A stretch of DNA of 64,000 nucleotides, from positions 62,001 to 126,000 of the forward strand of contig CAWAYQ010000010.1 in the NCBI GenBank assembly GCA_963786225.1, read 5' to 3'. The notes below the pieces were generated by a model. The model made no database searches. It was not told where the DNA came from and saw nothing but the letters and a program-made list of their open reading frames with translations. Shown piece after piece: positions 51,072 to 59,113 of the stretch. Position 1 is the first letter of the stretch. Every line of letters begins with the position of its first letter. The position numbers and the translations under genes were made by a program. Source of the stretch: Flaviflagellibacter sp963786225. Lineage in GTDB: Bacteria; Pseudomonadota; Alphaproteobacteria; Rhizobiales; Methylopilaceae.

Positions 51072-51728
51072 TCAGCGCGGCTTGATGAGCTGAAGGACGC
51101 CGATATAGCCGAGGAAAAGTGCTGTCAGCTTGGGCGTTCCGAAGCCCTCGCTTTCGATGATCCACTCCAGTTCGCCGCGCAATTGCGGGCGGACATATTC
51201 GTGGAAATCGAAGCGCATCGGAATGCTCGTGATATAGCCGAACAGGGTGCGCGGGCGTCCGTAGTCCGTAATGACAAGACGTCCGCCCGGTTTCAGCACG
51301 CGCCACATCTCGTGCATGGCGACGTGCTTCACCTCGCTCGGCAGATGATGGAAGAAGTAAGAACTCGTCACCGCGTCCATGCTGGCCGTCTCGGCGGGCA
51401 GCCTCTCGGCGACGCCGAGGCGGAACCGCGCGGACGAACCCTCGTCCGCCGCGCGCGCTGAGGCGAGATCGATCATCTCCGGCGTGGCGTCGACGCCGAG
51501 CGCCGTGCCCGCCGGGCCGACCTGCCGGGCCGCGGCAACGGCGAGCTTCCCGGTACCGCAGCCGACATCGATCAGCTTTTGCCCGGGGAAGAGTTCGGCG
51601 GCCGCGAGCGTTGCGGTCAGGATGGCTTCCTGCTGGCCGCCGCTGATCATGTTTTCGAGGGTGTCGACCACCCCGGCGCGTCCGGTGACGAGAAGACCCC
51701 TCGTCGCGGGAATAGCGTCGTTCGTCAT
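51072..51728 (-). CDS. Class I SAM-dependent methyltransferase
   Basis: 218 residues. The Rossmann SAM-binding motif is LIDVGCGTGKLAVAAARQVG, followed by the acidic loop LGVDATPEMIDLASA, motif II DAVTSSYFFHHLPSEV and the LKPGGRLVITDYGRP strand. This is the UbiE/Coq5-like class. The C-terminus (LTALFLGYIGVLQLIKPR) is hydrophobic, suggesting a membrane-associated or lipid-like substrate. It sits between the kinase fragment and the DedA pseudogene of the decayed duplicate, its stop codon five bases from the kinase stop, so it entered that copy after duplication. Confidence 0.9.
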   Translation of the reverse strand: MTNDAIPATRGLLVTGRAGVVDTLENMISGGQQEAILTATLAAAELFPGQKLIDVGCGTGKLAVAAARQVGPAGTALGVDATPEMIDLASARAADEGSSARFRLGVAERLPAETASMDAVTSSYFFHHLPSEVKHVAMHEMWRVLKPGGRLVITDYGRPRTLFGYITSIPMRFDFHEYVRPQLRGELEWIIESEGFGTPKLTALFLGYIGVLQLIKPR

Positions 51729-51942
51729 CGCGGGCCTCGTGGGAATGAAGGTGGGGAACGGAGGCCGGCAGGCGGCTCTCCCGAGAAAGGCGATACGTTC
51801 AAGCCCCCTGGCCTTACGGCAACCTTACAGGGGAGCGCCGGCGGGTGCAGGGCAGCCAAAGGTAGGAGGGTCGTGCCGCTGTAAGCTGGAGGACCGACAT
51901 CTCCGGGGACGGTCGCGGGGCCGCCGCAACCCGTAGTTACTG

Positions 51943-52340
51943 TTGAGCGATCTTGCGACCTACGAATCCATGCTGCTGATGGGCCTCATCGCGGGCACGT
52001 TTCTGCCCTTTTTGCCCTTACTCCGCCTCATCGGAGCGCTCTCTGGCCGACCTTCTCGCCTCGCGCACACGTCCGGATCGCCGCGGCGGTCGCGGTAACG
52101 TACTGGGAGGACCGCTGAATTGCAGCGCCGGACGTTACGTTTCGGGCCTGCCGGCAAGTCCTGGTTTCCCGCGACCCAAGGCCAACTCGATTATGTCGGG
52201 ACGAAGGACAAACGCTACGGCGTCTGGATCTCCTGCCGGCCTGGCTGCCCGTCATGGGCGACGTCATCGCAAGATATTCGTGGTGACGAGGGTCGGGACA
52301 TTCGCGCGATATGCGGCGATCGGTCTCGGCATGATAGAGC
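51943..52340 (+). pseudogene. Decayed second copy of the DedA/YqaA gene
   Basis: Starts TTGAGCGATCTTGCGACCTA, identical to the intact gene at 49910, and stays alignable to about 52340, with small deletions after TTTCTGCCC, within the GGTAACGTACTGGGAGG segment and near GGCGACGTCATCGC. Several frame breaks result, so no DedA protein can be made. The leader (CTGTAAGCT...GTTACTGTTGAGC) is duplicated too. Divergence is high enough that an assembly artefact is unlikely. Confidence 0.85.
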
Positions 52341-52343
52341 GGT

Positions 52344-52547
52344 ATCCCGGACAGCGTGTGCGAAGCACATCGCGTGATCCGGGATCCAGGATTAACTCGC
52401 GCCGAAGGCGCACTGAATTTCTGCCGAGTTGATTGAGAGGCGGCTGCGCCCATCTCGGGCCTGCCCGAGATGGGAACTCGGAGCGCTCAACTCGGCTGTA
52501 GCCGAGTTGAGGCACTTCGCTCCTGGCCGCTGCAGCTTGTCCGGGGA
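52344..52547. repeat. Palindromic intergenic repeat cluster
   Basis: Contains a TCCCGGA...TCCGGGA hairpin with inner TGTGCGAAGCACA (about 52346-52385), CATCTCGGGC-CT-GCCCGAGATG (52451-52472), and AACTCGGCTGTAGCCGAGTT (about 52489-52508), the last differing by one base from the repeats at 1578. It ends with AGCTTGTCCGGGGA (52534-52547), as does the first array. It lies between the DedA pseudogene and the convergent HAD gene. Confidence 0.8.
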
Positions 52548-52553
52548 ACGCGC

Positions 52554-53411
52554 TTACGCGCGTTTCACGATCCCGCCGCTCAGGATCCGGTCGATCGCGG
52601 CGGCGACGCCGTCTTCCTCGTTGGATGCCGTCACCACATCCGCCGCCGCCTTCACGGCCTCCGGCGCCTGACCCATCGCAATCGACAGTCCGGCACGAGC
52701 GAACATCGGCAGATCGTTCGCCATGTCGCCGATCACCGCGACCTCTTCGAGCGGCACGCCATAGGCGCGGGCGAGGGCGGTGATGCCGTCGCCCTTGTTC
52801 GCCTTCACGGCGGTGACGTCGAGAAAATAGGCCTGCGAGCGCGCGACCGTCGCGCGGCCGGCGGCCGCGTTCTTGGCCTCTGTTTCGACGCCGATGAGCA
52901 GCGCCGCGTCGTCGCTCACGCCGACGATCTTGTCGATTTCGCGCATGGGCGTCTGCGCACCGGAGCGGAGCGTGGGCTCGACGCCGGCCGACAGGATTTC
53001 GCGGGCGGTGTGCGGATTGTCCCGCGAACGCGCATTCCAGAGACCGTTCGCGAACACCCAGATATCGACGCCGGGCCTGTCCATGACGGCGAGGACGTTC
53101 GTCACGACATCCGGATCGAGCCGCTCGGCATGCAGGATCGTGCCGTCGCGCCGGAACAGGGTGCCGCCGTTGAAGGCGCCCATCGGGCCGTCGATCCCGA
53201 GCGCATCGGCGAGACGGCTGATCCCGGTCGGCGGCCGGGCGCTGATGAGGGTGGATTGAATGCCCGCGGCGCGCAGCCGCGCGAACGCGGCGATATTTGC
53301 TTCAGCGAGGCTCTTGTCGTGGCGCACTAGCGTGCCGTCCACGTCGGAGATGAGAAGGCGGATCGGCGGCACCAGTTCTGCTCCCTTGCGCAGGTTCCGT
53401 CCGCGCCACAT
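52554..53411 (-). CDS. Cof-type HAD hydrolase
   Basis: 285 residues. HAD motif I SDVDGTLV (nucleophile Asp), motif II STLISARPP, motif III Lys region VKANKGDGI and motif IV VIGDMANDLPMFARAG are all present, with a C2-type cap between. Cof-family enzymes dephosphorylate sugar phosphates, flavin or pyridoxal phosphates in the cytosol. A later GTG start (VPPIRLL) would remove 13 residues and fits the family better. It is divergent from the winged-helix gene at 53457. Confidence 0.93.
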   Translation of the reverse strand: MWRGRNLRKGAELVPPIRLLISDVDGTLVRHDKSLAEANIAAFARLRAAGIQSTLISARPPTGISRLADALGIDGPMGAFNGGTLFRRDGTILHAERLDPDVVTNVLAVMDRPGVDIWVFANGLWNARSRDNPHTAREILSAGVEPTLRSGAQTPMREIDKIVGVSDDAALLIGVETEAKNAAAGRATVARSQAYFLDVTAVKANKGDGITALARAYGVPLEEVAVIGDMANDLPMFARAGLSIAMGQAPEAVKAAADVVTASNEEDGVAAAIDRILSGGIVKRA

Positions 53412-53456
53412 GTCTGTCAGTCTTCTACCCTAATCCGCCCCGCCGATATTCACCCC

Positions 53457-54624
53457 ATGTCCGCTCGTCGCACTGTCCTGAAACTGAGTAAGCCGGAAGC
53501 GAGGGCTGTCTGGCTTCGCGCGCAGGGGCTCGACGTACCGGCGCCCTTCGGTACGGGTGCAGAGGCGACGTCCGCCGCGGTCGCTCATCTCGGCTATGTC
53601 CAGATCGACACGATCCACGTCATCGAACGCAGCCACCACCACATCCTCTGGACGCGGATTCCGTCCTATCGCCGCGAACATCTCGCGCAGGCGCAGAGCA
53701 CCGACAAGAGCGTGTTCGAATACTGGACGCACGCGCTGTCCTATGTGCCGGCACAGGACATCCGCTTCTTCCTGCCCGACATGAAGCGCCACAGGCAATC
53801 ACCCTCCAACTGGTTCAGCTCGGTGAAGAAGGAGGACTTGCGCAAGGTCATGGCCCGCATCCGTAAGGACGGCCCGCTGACCATCCGCGACATCGACGAC
53901 GACGTCCTGGTGGAGAAGGACCATGCCTGGGCCAGCCGCAAACCTTCGAAGCGGGCGCTGCAGCTCGGATTCTATACGGGCGTTCTGACGATCAGCGAGA
54001 GATCGGGAATGCTGAAGACCTATGAGCTGATGGACCGCCATTTCGGCTGGGAGACGCGTCCGAAGCCCGCGACGGAAAAGCAGGTCTGCGAATATGTGCT
54101 GGACCGGGCGACTGCGGTCGCAGGGGGTCGTCAGTCTCGATTCCGTCTGTCATCTCGATGCCGGCCGAAAGCCCGCGGTCCGCGCCATCATCGAAAGCCG
54201 TGTGCGCCGCCGGCTTCTCGTGCCGGTTACGGTCGAAGGCGCGGAAAAAATCGCGCACTGGATCGAGCCCGGATTGCTCGACGCCCTGCCGGAGCGCACG
54301 CACGATCTGGTCCATATCCTGTCGCCGTTCGATCCCCTGGTCATCCAGCGCAAGCGCCTCAAGCTGTTTTTCGATTACGAGCACCGCTTCGAGGCCTATG
54401 TTCCGAAGGAAAAGCGGGTGCTCGGCTATTTCGCCCTGCCGGTTCTGGTCGGTGACGAGATCGTCGCGGCCGTCGACATCAAGGCGGACCGGGCCAGGAG
54501 CAAACTGCTCATCCAGAAATGGACCTGGATCGGCGGCGGTTCGAAGAAGGCCCACAAGGCCGAGATCGACGCGGCGCTGCACCGTTTCGAGGGGCTTCAG
54601 TTCGGCTCGCCGGAAGAAACATGA
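53457..54624 (+). pseudogene. Winged-helix DNA-binding (YcaQ/HTH_42) protein, frameshifted
   Basis: Corrected length is 388 residues. The first frame reads ARAVWLRAQGLDVPAPFGTG, HLGYVQIDTIHVIERSHHHI, LWTRIPSYRREHL and FFLPDMKRHRQSPSNWF. An extra base near 54109 diverts it from LRSQGVVSLDSVCHLDAGRK, LVPVTVEGAEKIAHWIEPG, HILSPFDPLVIQRKRLKLFF and YFALPVLVGDEIVAAVDIKA. YcaQ-like proteins are DNA glycosylases acting on interstrand crosslinks. The well-conserved second half argues for a very recent mutation or a sequencing insertion. Confidence 0.85.
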
Positions 54625-54649
54625 TCAAGCGGCTACTGCCGGCGAGGGG

Positions 54650-55348
54650 TCAGGCGTCCGCCGCGAGCGCCGCCGGTTCGCGGACCGGTGCGCCGGTTTC
54701 GATCGCGCGCTTCAGCGCCAGAACGGCGGCGCGGGGGCTTGTCAGCACGGCGCGGCCGATTTTGCGTTCCACTTCGGGCGCTGCGTCCGCCATCGAGAAT
54801 TGCGCGAGCATGATGGCGTCGCAGTCCGCGAGTTCCGCGGCGGCCTCCGCCACCAGCCTGTCATGGGTCGCGGCATCGCCGGAATTGAGCGCGTCGAGCG
54901 CGCCCTTGGCGAGCACCGTGCGGATCGTGGCCGAAGGCCGGACCGACGCGGCGGCTTCGCGGAATTCCGCTTCCATGGTCGAGATCGCCGGCGCGAAGGT
55001 CGCGACCATTCCGATGTTCTGGCCCTGTTCAAGCGCTTCAGCGAACATCGCCTCGTTCGGCTTCAGAACCGGCACGTTCAACCGCGCGGCCGCGCGGTCG
55101 ATGGCCGGCCCGAACGCCGAGCATGTGAAGAGCACGCCGTCGACGCCCGCGAGGACGGCGTAGTCGGCAAGGCCTTCGATGCGGGCCGAGAGACCGGGCG
55201 TCAGGTCCGCGGACGCCGAACGGTCGATCGACAAGGTGTCGTCATGCAGGTTGAGCAAGGTCGCGGCCGGCCAGTCGGCCTTGAAGGCGCGGGTGATGGG
55301 GCCTATCGCGGCCGTGACGGCGTGAACCAGTCCGATACGTATGGTCAT
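54650..55348 (-). CDS. Aspartate/glutamate racemase family protein
   Basis: 232 residues from ATG 55348 (MTIRIGLVHAVTAAIGPITR). The first catalytic Cys is in GVLFTCSAFGPAI. The second position, usually Cys in racemases, reads CDAIMLAQFSMADA, so only one catalytic Cys seems present, as in arylmalonate decarboxylase and related isomerases. It may therefore be a decarboxylase or isomerase rather than a two-base racemase. It is in line with pdxA and GntR of TTT locus 3 but separated from pdxA by 121 bases that include a GC-rich hairpin. Confidence 0.85.
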   Translation of the reverse strand: MTIRIGLVHAVTAAIGPITRAFKADWPAATLLNLHDDTLSIDRSASADLTPGLSARIEGLADYAVLAGVDGVLFTCSAFGPAIDRAAARLNVPVLKPNEAMFAEALEQGQNIGMVATFAPAISTMEAEFREAAASVRPSATIRTVLAKGALDALNSGDAATHDRLVAEAAAELADCDAIMLAQFSMADAAPEVERKIGRAVLTSPRAAVLALKRAIETGAPVREPAALAADA

Positions 55349-55469
55349 GCAATGGAGCCTGCATTGGCCGGAAACGCGCGCACGGCCCGAAGCGGGTCGT
55401 GCGCGGTACCGGATCATGCGTCCTGATAGACGGTGCCGCCGGAAGAGGGAAGGCCGCGTCCGGGACGGA

Positions 55470-56483
55470 TCACTGCGCCGGCTGCAGCCGTCCGCTCTTC
55501 GCGGCCGCCAGGATCGACAACCTCATATTGGTCTCATCCGCGATCCCCTGGCCGGCGATGTCGAAGGCCGTGCCGTGCGAGACGGTGAAGACCGGGATCG
55601 GCAGGCCGCCGATGAAGTTCACCAGATGGCCGAACTCCAGCAGCTTGATGCCGGCGTTTCCGTGGTCGTGATACATCGACAGGATGATGTCGAGGCCGAG
55701 CTTGTCGATGTCGAGGAAGACGCTGTCGGCCGGGATGGGGCCGATGACGCGGATGCCCTCGGCGCGGGCATCGTCGCATGCCGGTTCGATATCGGTCATT
55801 TCCTCTGTGCCCATCAGGCCGTGCTCGCCGCAATGCGGATTGAGGCTCGAGACGCCGATCACCGGATTTTCCAGCCCGACGACGGCGAGGCTCTTCTTCA
55901 GCACCTTGATCGCGCGCAGAACATTCGCACGGTTGCAGAGCGCGGAGACCCGGGAGAGGGGGACGTGATTGGTGACGCGGGCGAGATTGTATTTGCGGCC
56001 CATGAGAATCTGGATCGAGTTCTTCTCGCCGGTGTAATGGCGCGAGATTTCTTCGAAGCCGGTGTGCTCGTGCCCGCCGTCCTTCATGGCGCGCTTGTTG
56101 TTGGGCGAGACGACGACCGCATGCGCGCGGCCGGCCATTGCAAGCCCGATCGCATCCGCGATGCTCTTGCCGCTGAAGCGGCCGCCTTCGGCCGACACTT
56201 CGCCGCGCGGGCATTTCGACAGATCGAGCTGGTCGAGCTGCAGAACCTCGACCGTATCCGCGTCGCCCGTCGTCTCTTCCGGGGTGTCGATGACGCGCAG
56301 CTTGAGGCCCGGTGCGAAGAGGGCCCGGTCCCGGTCGATCATTTCGGCGCTGCCGACAATGATCGGCGCGCATTTCTGGCGGAGTTCGGGATTGGTCAGC
56401 GCCTTCAGGGCGATCTCGGGGCCGATGCCGGCGGGATCGCCGTTGGAGATGGCGATGATCGGCTTTCCGTCGCGGGTTTTCAT
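55470..56483 (-). CDS. pdxA: PdxA family dehydrogenase (4-hydroxythreonine-4-phosphate dehydrogenase-like)
   Basis: 337 residues from ATG 56483 (GAGG six bases upstream). PdxA signatures: ISNGDPAGIGPEIALKAL, metal-site His in GGHEHTGFEEISRHYTG, VIGVSSLNPHCGEHGLMGTE, SMYHDHGNAGIKLLEFGH and FTVSHGTAFDIAGQG. Biosynthetic PdxA usually has YHDQG; here it is YHDHG. The gene sits with a GntR regulator and a TTT transporter rather than with pyridoxine genes. The family includes the terephthalate diol dehydrogenase TphB and the PdxA2 enzymes of threonate/erythronate use. A catabolic NAD-dependent oxidation and decarboxylation of an imported hydroxy acid is more likely than vitamin B6 synthesis. Confidence 0.88.
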   Translation of the reverse strand: MKTRDGKPIIAISNGDPAGIGPEIALKALTNPELRQKCAPIIVGSAEMIDRDRALFAPGLKLRVIDTPEETTGDADTVEVLQLDQLDLSKCPRGEVSAEGGRFSGKSIADAIGLAMAGRAHAVVVSPNNKRAMKDGGHEHTGFEEISRHYTGEKNSIQILMGRKYNLARVTNHVPLSRVSALCNRANVLRAIKVLKKSLAVVGLENPVIGVSSLNPHCGEHGLMGTEEMTDIEPACDDARAEGIRVIGPIPADSVFLDIDKLGLDIILSMYHDHGNAGIKLLEFGHLVNFIGGLPIPVFTVSHGTAFDIAGQGIADETNMRLSILAAAKSGRLQPAQ

Positions 56484-56517
56484 TGTGACCTCGAAATAGG
56501 AGTATGTACGTGAAGGA

Positions 56518-57234
56518 TCAGTCGTCGCCCCAGACGTCCTCGACCATCTCCTGCGCTTCCGGCATGGTTCGGAGCAGGCGGTTGCGGCCGGCCAGGCTGT
56601 GATCGCGCAGAATGCGGGAGATGTGCGTCGGGTTTCCGTTGCGGAGCGCGTCGAGGATGATGCCGTGCTCAGAGGAGGAGGCGCGGACATTGCCGTCGAG
56701 GATCAGCGCGCGCTTGCGCCAGATGTGCAGCTCGCGGTCGAGCCCCTCATAGATTGCGGCGAGGCGCGCATTCTGGGTGTATCTCATGATTTCGGAATGG
56801 AAGCGGCGGTTGAGAACGTAAAAGGTCTCGCCGTCCTGGGCCGGCACGGCCTCTTCCATCGCGTTGTGAAGCGCCTGCAATTCGCCGATCTGCGCGGCCG
56901 TGATGCGGCGGGCAAGAAGCCGGCCCGCATGTGAGAACAAAGCGGCGCGGACATCGTAGATCTCCAGCACCGTCTTGAGATCAAGGATCCGGACGAAGAA
57001 GCCGCGATTGACCTTGAACTCGACGACGCCGGCTTCCTCGAGACGCCGGCAGGCTTCGCGGATGGGGCCTCGGCTGATGCCCTGGCTTTCGGCCAGAGCC
57101 TTTTCGTTGATCCTGTCGCCGGCCCGCAGATCGCCGTCAACGATCCGTCTCTCCAATTCCTTGAAGATCACGGTCGCGAGCGACTGGTTGGTGAGAACCT
57201 CAATCGCGTCGAGACGGGTCGGGACAATCGTCAT
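56518..57234 (-). CDS. GntR/FCD transcriptional regulator of TTT locus 3
   Basis: 238 residues from ATG 57234 with CAGGAG seven bases upstream. Winged helix ATVIFKELERRIVDGDLRAG, ALAESQGISRGPIREACRRL; FCD domain with histidines in NRRFHSEIMRYT, SSEHGIILDAL and RDHSLAGRN. It is co-directional with pdxA (34-base gap) and divergent from the locus 3 binding protein. GTGTCAACAC at 57274 and TGTTGACAATCGTGT at 57462 are likely binding sites. Confidence 0.93.
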   Translation of the reverse strand: MTIVPTRLDAIEVLTNQSLATVIFKELERRIVDGDLRAGDRINEKALAESQGISRGPIREACRRLEEAGVVEFKVNRGFFVRILDLKTVLEIYDVRAALFSHAGRLLARRITAAQIGELQALHNAMEEAVPAQDGETFYVLNRRFHSEIMRYTQNARLAAIYEGLDRELHIWRKRALILDGNVRASSSEHGIILDALRNGNPTHISRILRDHSLAGRNRLLRTMPEAQEMVEDVWGDD

Positions 57235-57273
57235 CTTGCGCTCCTGAGCTTTCTTAGGCGGGTGAATTGACGC

Positions 57274-57283
57274 GTGTCAACAC
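57274..57283. promoter_or_regulatory. GntR operator-like site GTGTCAACAC
   Basis: A GTGT-NN-ACAC palindrome 40 bases before the GntR start. Its complement contains TTGACA, a possible -35 box of the regulator gene, so it may mediate autoregulation. Confidence 0.45.
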
Positions 57284-57461
57284 TTTTGCCGTTATCTGGG
57301 AGTTGCGGCACGTCCTGGATGATCACCTAAGCCTTACGGCTGTCCTCGCAGATCAGAAACAAGATGAGGTTAGATCATCAACTAGCTGATAGTGAAGATA
57401 ATTTCTTGCCAGTTCTGAAGGTGTCCGGCGTCACTGCAGAGCCCAAGGCCGTCAAAACAAG

Positions 57462-57476
57462 TGTTGACAATCGTGT
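57462..57476. promoter_or_regulatory. GntR operator-like site TGTTGACAATCGTGT
   Basis: Identical over 15 bases to 31854-31868, in the divergent region of TTT locus 2. It shares TGTTGACAAT with locus 1 (5490-5499). It lies about 120 bases before the binding-protein start. Confidence 0.55.
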
Positions 57477-57593
57477 CCGGATTGACGTGACTGCATGCAG
57501 AAGCGCTTCACGGTCTGCCTGAACAGAGTCGGGTCGAAGCAAAGGCGTTTCTCTAAATAGCTGATAAATCAGCACGTTCGGAGGACACACACT

Positions 57594-58568
57594 ATGTCAG
57601 CACTTTTGGCAGACCGTCTGGGGCGGTCCATGCTCGCGACCGTCGTCGCGGTCGGTCTCGGCATCGCTCCGGCCGCCGCGGCCTGGACGCCGGACCGCAG
57701 CGTAAATGTCATCGTCACCAGCTCGGCGGGCGGCGGCAGCGATCTCTTCAGCCGCACGATCACCGGCATCATGACGAAGCAGAAGATCGTCCCGGTGCCC
57801 TTCCTGGTCGAGAACAGGACCGGCGGCAGCGGCGCGGTCGGCTTCAGCTACGCCGCCAAGAAGGTTGGGGACCCCTATACCCTCGCCAATGTCAGCGTCA
57901 GCTTCTTCACGACGCCGCTGCTGGGTGAATCCCCCGTCAGCTACAAGGATTTCACGCCGGTCGTCGGCATCGCGGACGACGCCTATGTGATGCTCGTCTC
58001 CGCCAAGTCGCCGCTCAAGACCATCGAGGACATCAAGGCGAAGGGCTCGATCGTGTCCGGCACGACCGGCATCGTCGCCGATCCGAGCCTTCTCGCGCAG
58101 AAGCTCAAGGGCGCGCTCGGCATCAAGGTCAACGTCGTGCCTTACGGCGGCGACGGCGAAGTGACCAGCGCTCTGCTCGGCGGCCATATCGACGTGCAGT
58201 TCGGCAATCCGTCCGAAGTGCTGCCGCTCATCAAGTCCGGCGAATTGCGGCCCATCGCCATGAGCAGCTCCACACGTCTTGCGGCGCTGCCCGACGTACC
58301 GACATTCAAGGAAATCGGCGTCGACATCGTGCTCGTGCAGCTCCGCGGCTTCGTGCTGCCGAAGGACGTGCCTGCGGACGCCGTCGCCTATTGGGTCGAC
58401 GCGTTCAAGAAGGCGACCTCCACCCCGGAATGGAAGGCCGAATATATCGACCGCTTCAACGTGGTTCCGATCTTCCTGTCCGGAGCCGAGCTTGCCGCCG
58501 AAATGGAAAAGCGCAACGCGGACTACGAGCAGCTGATGCGCGGGCTCGATCTCATCAAGAAGAAGTGA
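57594..58568 (+). CDS. TTT periplasmic solute-binding protein (TctC/Bug family), locus 3
   Basis: 324 residues with GGAGG nine bases before ATG 57594. Signal peptide LGRSMLATVVAVGLGIAPAA, cut at AAA. Mature start WTPDRSVNVIVTSSAGGGSD shows the Bug first strand and ligand loop; ENRTGGSGAVGFSYAAKK and RPIAMSSSTRLAALPDVPTF are family hallmarks. It brings a carboxylate to the TctA/TctB pair that follows. A perfect 11-bp hairpin lies directly after it. The ligand is presumably the substrate of the divergent PdxA and racemase-like enzymes (inference). Confidence 0.93.
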   Translation: MSALLADRLGRSMLATVVAVGLGIAPAAAAWTPDRSVNVIVTSSAGGGSDLFSRTITGIMTKQKIVPVPFLVENRTGGSGAVGFSYAAKKVGDPYTLANVSVSFFTTPLLGESPVSYKDFTPVVGIADDAYVMLVSAKSPLKTIEDIKAKGSIVSGTTGIVADPSLLAQKLKGALGIKVNVVPYGGDGEVTSALLGGHIDVQFGNPSEVLPLIKSGELRPIAMSSSTRLAALPDVPTFKEIGVDIVLVQLRGFVLPKDVPADAVAYWVDAFKKATSTPEWKAEYIDRFNVVPIFLSGAELAAEMEKRNADYEQLMRGLDLIKKK

Positions 58569-58574
58569 GTATAA

Positions 58575-58602
58575 CGGGCGGCCGCTTCCAGGCGGCCGCC
58601 CG
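58575..58602 (+). other. Intercistronic stem-loop after the locus 3 binding-protein gene
   Basis: CGGGCGGCCGC (58575-58585) pairs perfectly with GCGGCCGCCCG (58592-58602) around a 6-base loop, between SBP and TctB and without a T run. It resembles the hairpin in the same position at locus 2 and may raise SBP mRNA stability. Confidence 0.65.
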
Positions 58603-58623
58603 CATCTTCCGGAGGAGCCGGTC

Positions 58624-59097
58624 ATGGCCCTGAAGCTTGCCGACCGCATATTCGCAGCTCTGCTGCTGCTGACGGGTGTGTACATAACCGTGGCGGCGTG
58701 GCGCTACGGCCTTTACCGCGAAAACATTCCGGGCCCCGGTTTCTTTCCGTTCGGCGCGGGCACCGCACTCACGGTTCTGTCGGCCGGTATCCTGGTGCGC
58801 AGCTTCCGCGACGCCGCGAGCGTGAACGGCCGCGTCGAGGGCAAGATACTTCTCTCGGTGCTCGGCCTGATCCTGGCGATGTCGGCGTTTACGCTGGCTG
58901 CGCCAGTGCTCGGAATTTCGTTGTCGGCCTTCGTTGCGATGGTCTGGATCGGCTGGGTGTCGGAAGAGCATCACAAGCGCAACCGCGCGTTCCTCATCCG
59001 CCTCGTCATCACATCCGCCGCCGTCGCACTCGTCTGCCACCTCATCTTCGCGACCCTGATCGGCGTTCCGCTGATCCAGGGTCCTCTCGGTTTCTGA
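58624..59097 (+). CDS. TTT small permease subunit (TctB family), locus 3
   Basis: 157 residues, four predicted helices (about 8-28, 38-60, 76-110, 122-145), starting MALKLADRIFAALLLLTGVY. GPGFFPFGAGTALTVLSAGI is the typical TctB first-loop motif (G-P-x-F-F-P). GGAGG lies about six bases upstream. It pairs with the TctA subunit 16 bases downstream. Intact, unlike the locus 2 TctB. Confidence 0.92.
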   Translation: MALKLADRIFAALLLLTGVYITVAAWRYGLYRENIPGPGFFPFGAGTALTVLSAGILVRSFRDAASVNGRVEGKILLSVLGLILAMSAFTLAAPVLGISLSAFVAMVWIGWVSEEHHKRNRAFLIRLVITSAAVALVCHLIFATLIGVPLIQGPLGF

Positions 59098-59113
59098 CAC
59101 ACGGGCGCGGTCT

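Larger units (their letters stand above)
57235..57593. other. Divergent regulatory region of TTT locus 3
   Basis: 359 bases without a gene between the GntR and binding-protein starts. It holds the two operator-like sites listed separately, AT-rich stretches around 57360-57410 and AAATAGCTGATAAATCAG near 57556. GGAGG at 57580-57584 is the binding-protein ribosome binding site. I see no clear -10/-35 pair for the plus strand. Confidence 0.6.

Noticed and set aside
50639..56513. Shared 13-mer AGTATGTACGTGA at 50639 and 56501
   Set aside because: The first copy lies inside the EamA coding sequence and codes for a normal helix. With no positional link to a promoter, it is best explained by chance.
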